Shown: positions 63,444 to 64,000 of the stretch, one piece after another | Layout: every line of letters begins with the position of its first letter | How positions within the stretch are numbered: position 1 is the first letter of the stretch | Assembly: GCF_025822245.1 (NCBI RefSeq) | Contig: NZ_JACKTL010000033.1 | Span: forward strand, 422,435-486,434 | Reading direction: 5' to 3' | Source: Mycolicibacterium hodleri | GTDB taxonomy: Bacteria; Actinomycetota; Actinomycetes; Mycobacteriales; Mycobacteriaceae | Length of the DNA stretch: 64,000 nt | The notes under the pieces: generated by a model | Database searches by the model: none | The model's input: only the letters and a program-made list of their open reading frames with translations | Told to the model about the DNA's origin: nothing | Made by a program: the position numbers and the translations under genes

Positions 63444-64000
63444 GCACCACTGGCGGCGGGGTGGCGGTCGAGCTGACCGACCTCACCCGAACCTACGGCA
63501 GCGTGAAGGCGCTCGACGGTCTGAACCTGAAGATGGAGCCCGGCGAGTTCGTCGCGCTGCTCGGCCCCTCGGGATGCGGCAAGACCACTGCGCTGCGCAT
63601 CCTCGCCGGGCTCGACAAGGCCACCTCCGGCACGGTCACCGTCGACGGCCGCGACCTGACCTCGGTGCCCGCCAACAAGCGGGACATGGGGATGGTGTTT
63701 CAGGCCTACAGCCTGTTCCCGCACCTCACCGCGGCGGAGAACGTCGAGTTCGGGCTCAAGATGCGAGGCAGTGCGAAGGGCGAAAGAGCCACGCGCGCAG
63801 CGGAGATGCTCGAGCTCGTCGGCCTGTCGGAGCACACCCACAAGTACGCCTCGGAGATGTCGGGCGGTCAGCAGCAACGGGTCGCGTTGGCGCGTGCGCT
63901 GGCGATCCGCCCGCGGGTCCTGCTGCTCGACGAGCCGCTGTCCGCGCTCGACGCGAAGGTGCGCACTCAGCTCCGCGACGAGATCCGCCGGGTGCAACTG
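63440..64000 (+). CDS. ABC importer ATPase (PotA/FbpC-like), 3'-truncated by window edge
   Basis: The first 187 codons of an ATP-binding subunit. Walker A GPSGCGKTT, Q-loop region VFQAYSLFPHLTAAENVEFG, signature MSGGQQQRVALARALA and Walker B VLLLDEPLSALDAKVR are all present. The end, with any TOBE domain that could hint at the substrate class, lies beyond the window. The ATG overlaps the permease stop. Confidence 0.93.
   Translation, partial: MSTTGGGVAVELTDLTRTYGSVKALDGLNLKMEPGEFVALLGPSGCGKTTALRILAGLDKATSGTVTVDGRDLTSVPANKRDMGMVFQAYSLFPHLTAAENVEFGLKMRGSAKGERATRAAEMLELVGLSEHTHKYASEMSGGQQQRVALARALAIRPRVLLLDEPLSALDAKVRTQLRDEIRRVQL

Overview
The window is high-GC chromosomal DNA from a mycobacterium, most likely a rapid-growing environmental (Mycolicibacterium-type) species. 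Evidence: a complete mce1 lipid-importer locus with its GntR regulator, FadD5 and four Mce-associated proteins, plus SigG, an antigen-85-like mycolyltransferase, a mycobacterial hemophore-like protein and a carboxylic acid reductase. Gene order from the zinc alcohol dehydrogenase to the last Mce-associated gene follows M. tuberculosis Rv0162c-Rv0178, and the pirin/sigG/monoacylglycerol-lipase/O-methyltransferase genes follow Rv0181c-Rv0187. These correspondences are from memory, not from a search.

Layout. 1-4.3 kb: an acyl-CoA dehydrogenase (cut by the window start), zinc alcohol dehydrogenase, hotdog thioesterase, SRPBCC protein and the divergent regulator Mce1R. 4.4-19.3 kb: fadD5, yrbE1A-B, mce1A-F and four Mce-associated genes, nearly all linked by 4-nt stop/start overlaps. 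They would form one envelope-spanning importer of fatty or mycolic acids. A 24-codon leader ORF and a palindrome sit in the fadD5-yrbE1A gap. 19.3-31 kb: an accessory block with a DUF1275 membrane protein, a large Tat-type secreted protein, a sugar importer of the LsrB/RhaS class (two-domain ATPase fused to a permease, second permease, lipoprotein binding protein), its LacI regulator with a perfect 24-bp operator, a phosphodiester glycosidase-like secreted protein and a sugar-dehydrogenase lipoprotein. 31-34.4 kb: pirin with a divergent MarR regulator, an SDR enzyme, and an intact IS630-family element inserted just before a CocE-type lipoprotein hydrolase.

34.4-52 kb is mostly conserved mycobacterial core: SigG, monoacylglycerol lipase plus a lipoprotein hydrolase that has lost its nucleophile, quinone oxidoreductase, DUF2786 protein, HExxH protein, O-methyltransferase, a five-gene MoxR/DUF58/DUF4129 operon, TesB thioesterase, rhomboid protease, hemophore-like protein, antigen-85-like enzyme, SRPBCC protein, nitroreductase and an EamA transporter. 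52-64 kb: a TIGR00027 methyltransferase, the 1158-residue carboxylic acid reductase, a strong terminator, an orphan Mce1A paralogue with no YrbE genes, a DapB-fold oxidoreductase, an F420-type PPOX protein, a proline-rich membrane protein, and a PotABCD/FbpABC-like ABC importer that runs off the end.

Coding density is very high. No gap without a gene exceeds about 300 bases. I saw no tRNA, rRNA or CRISPR array.
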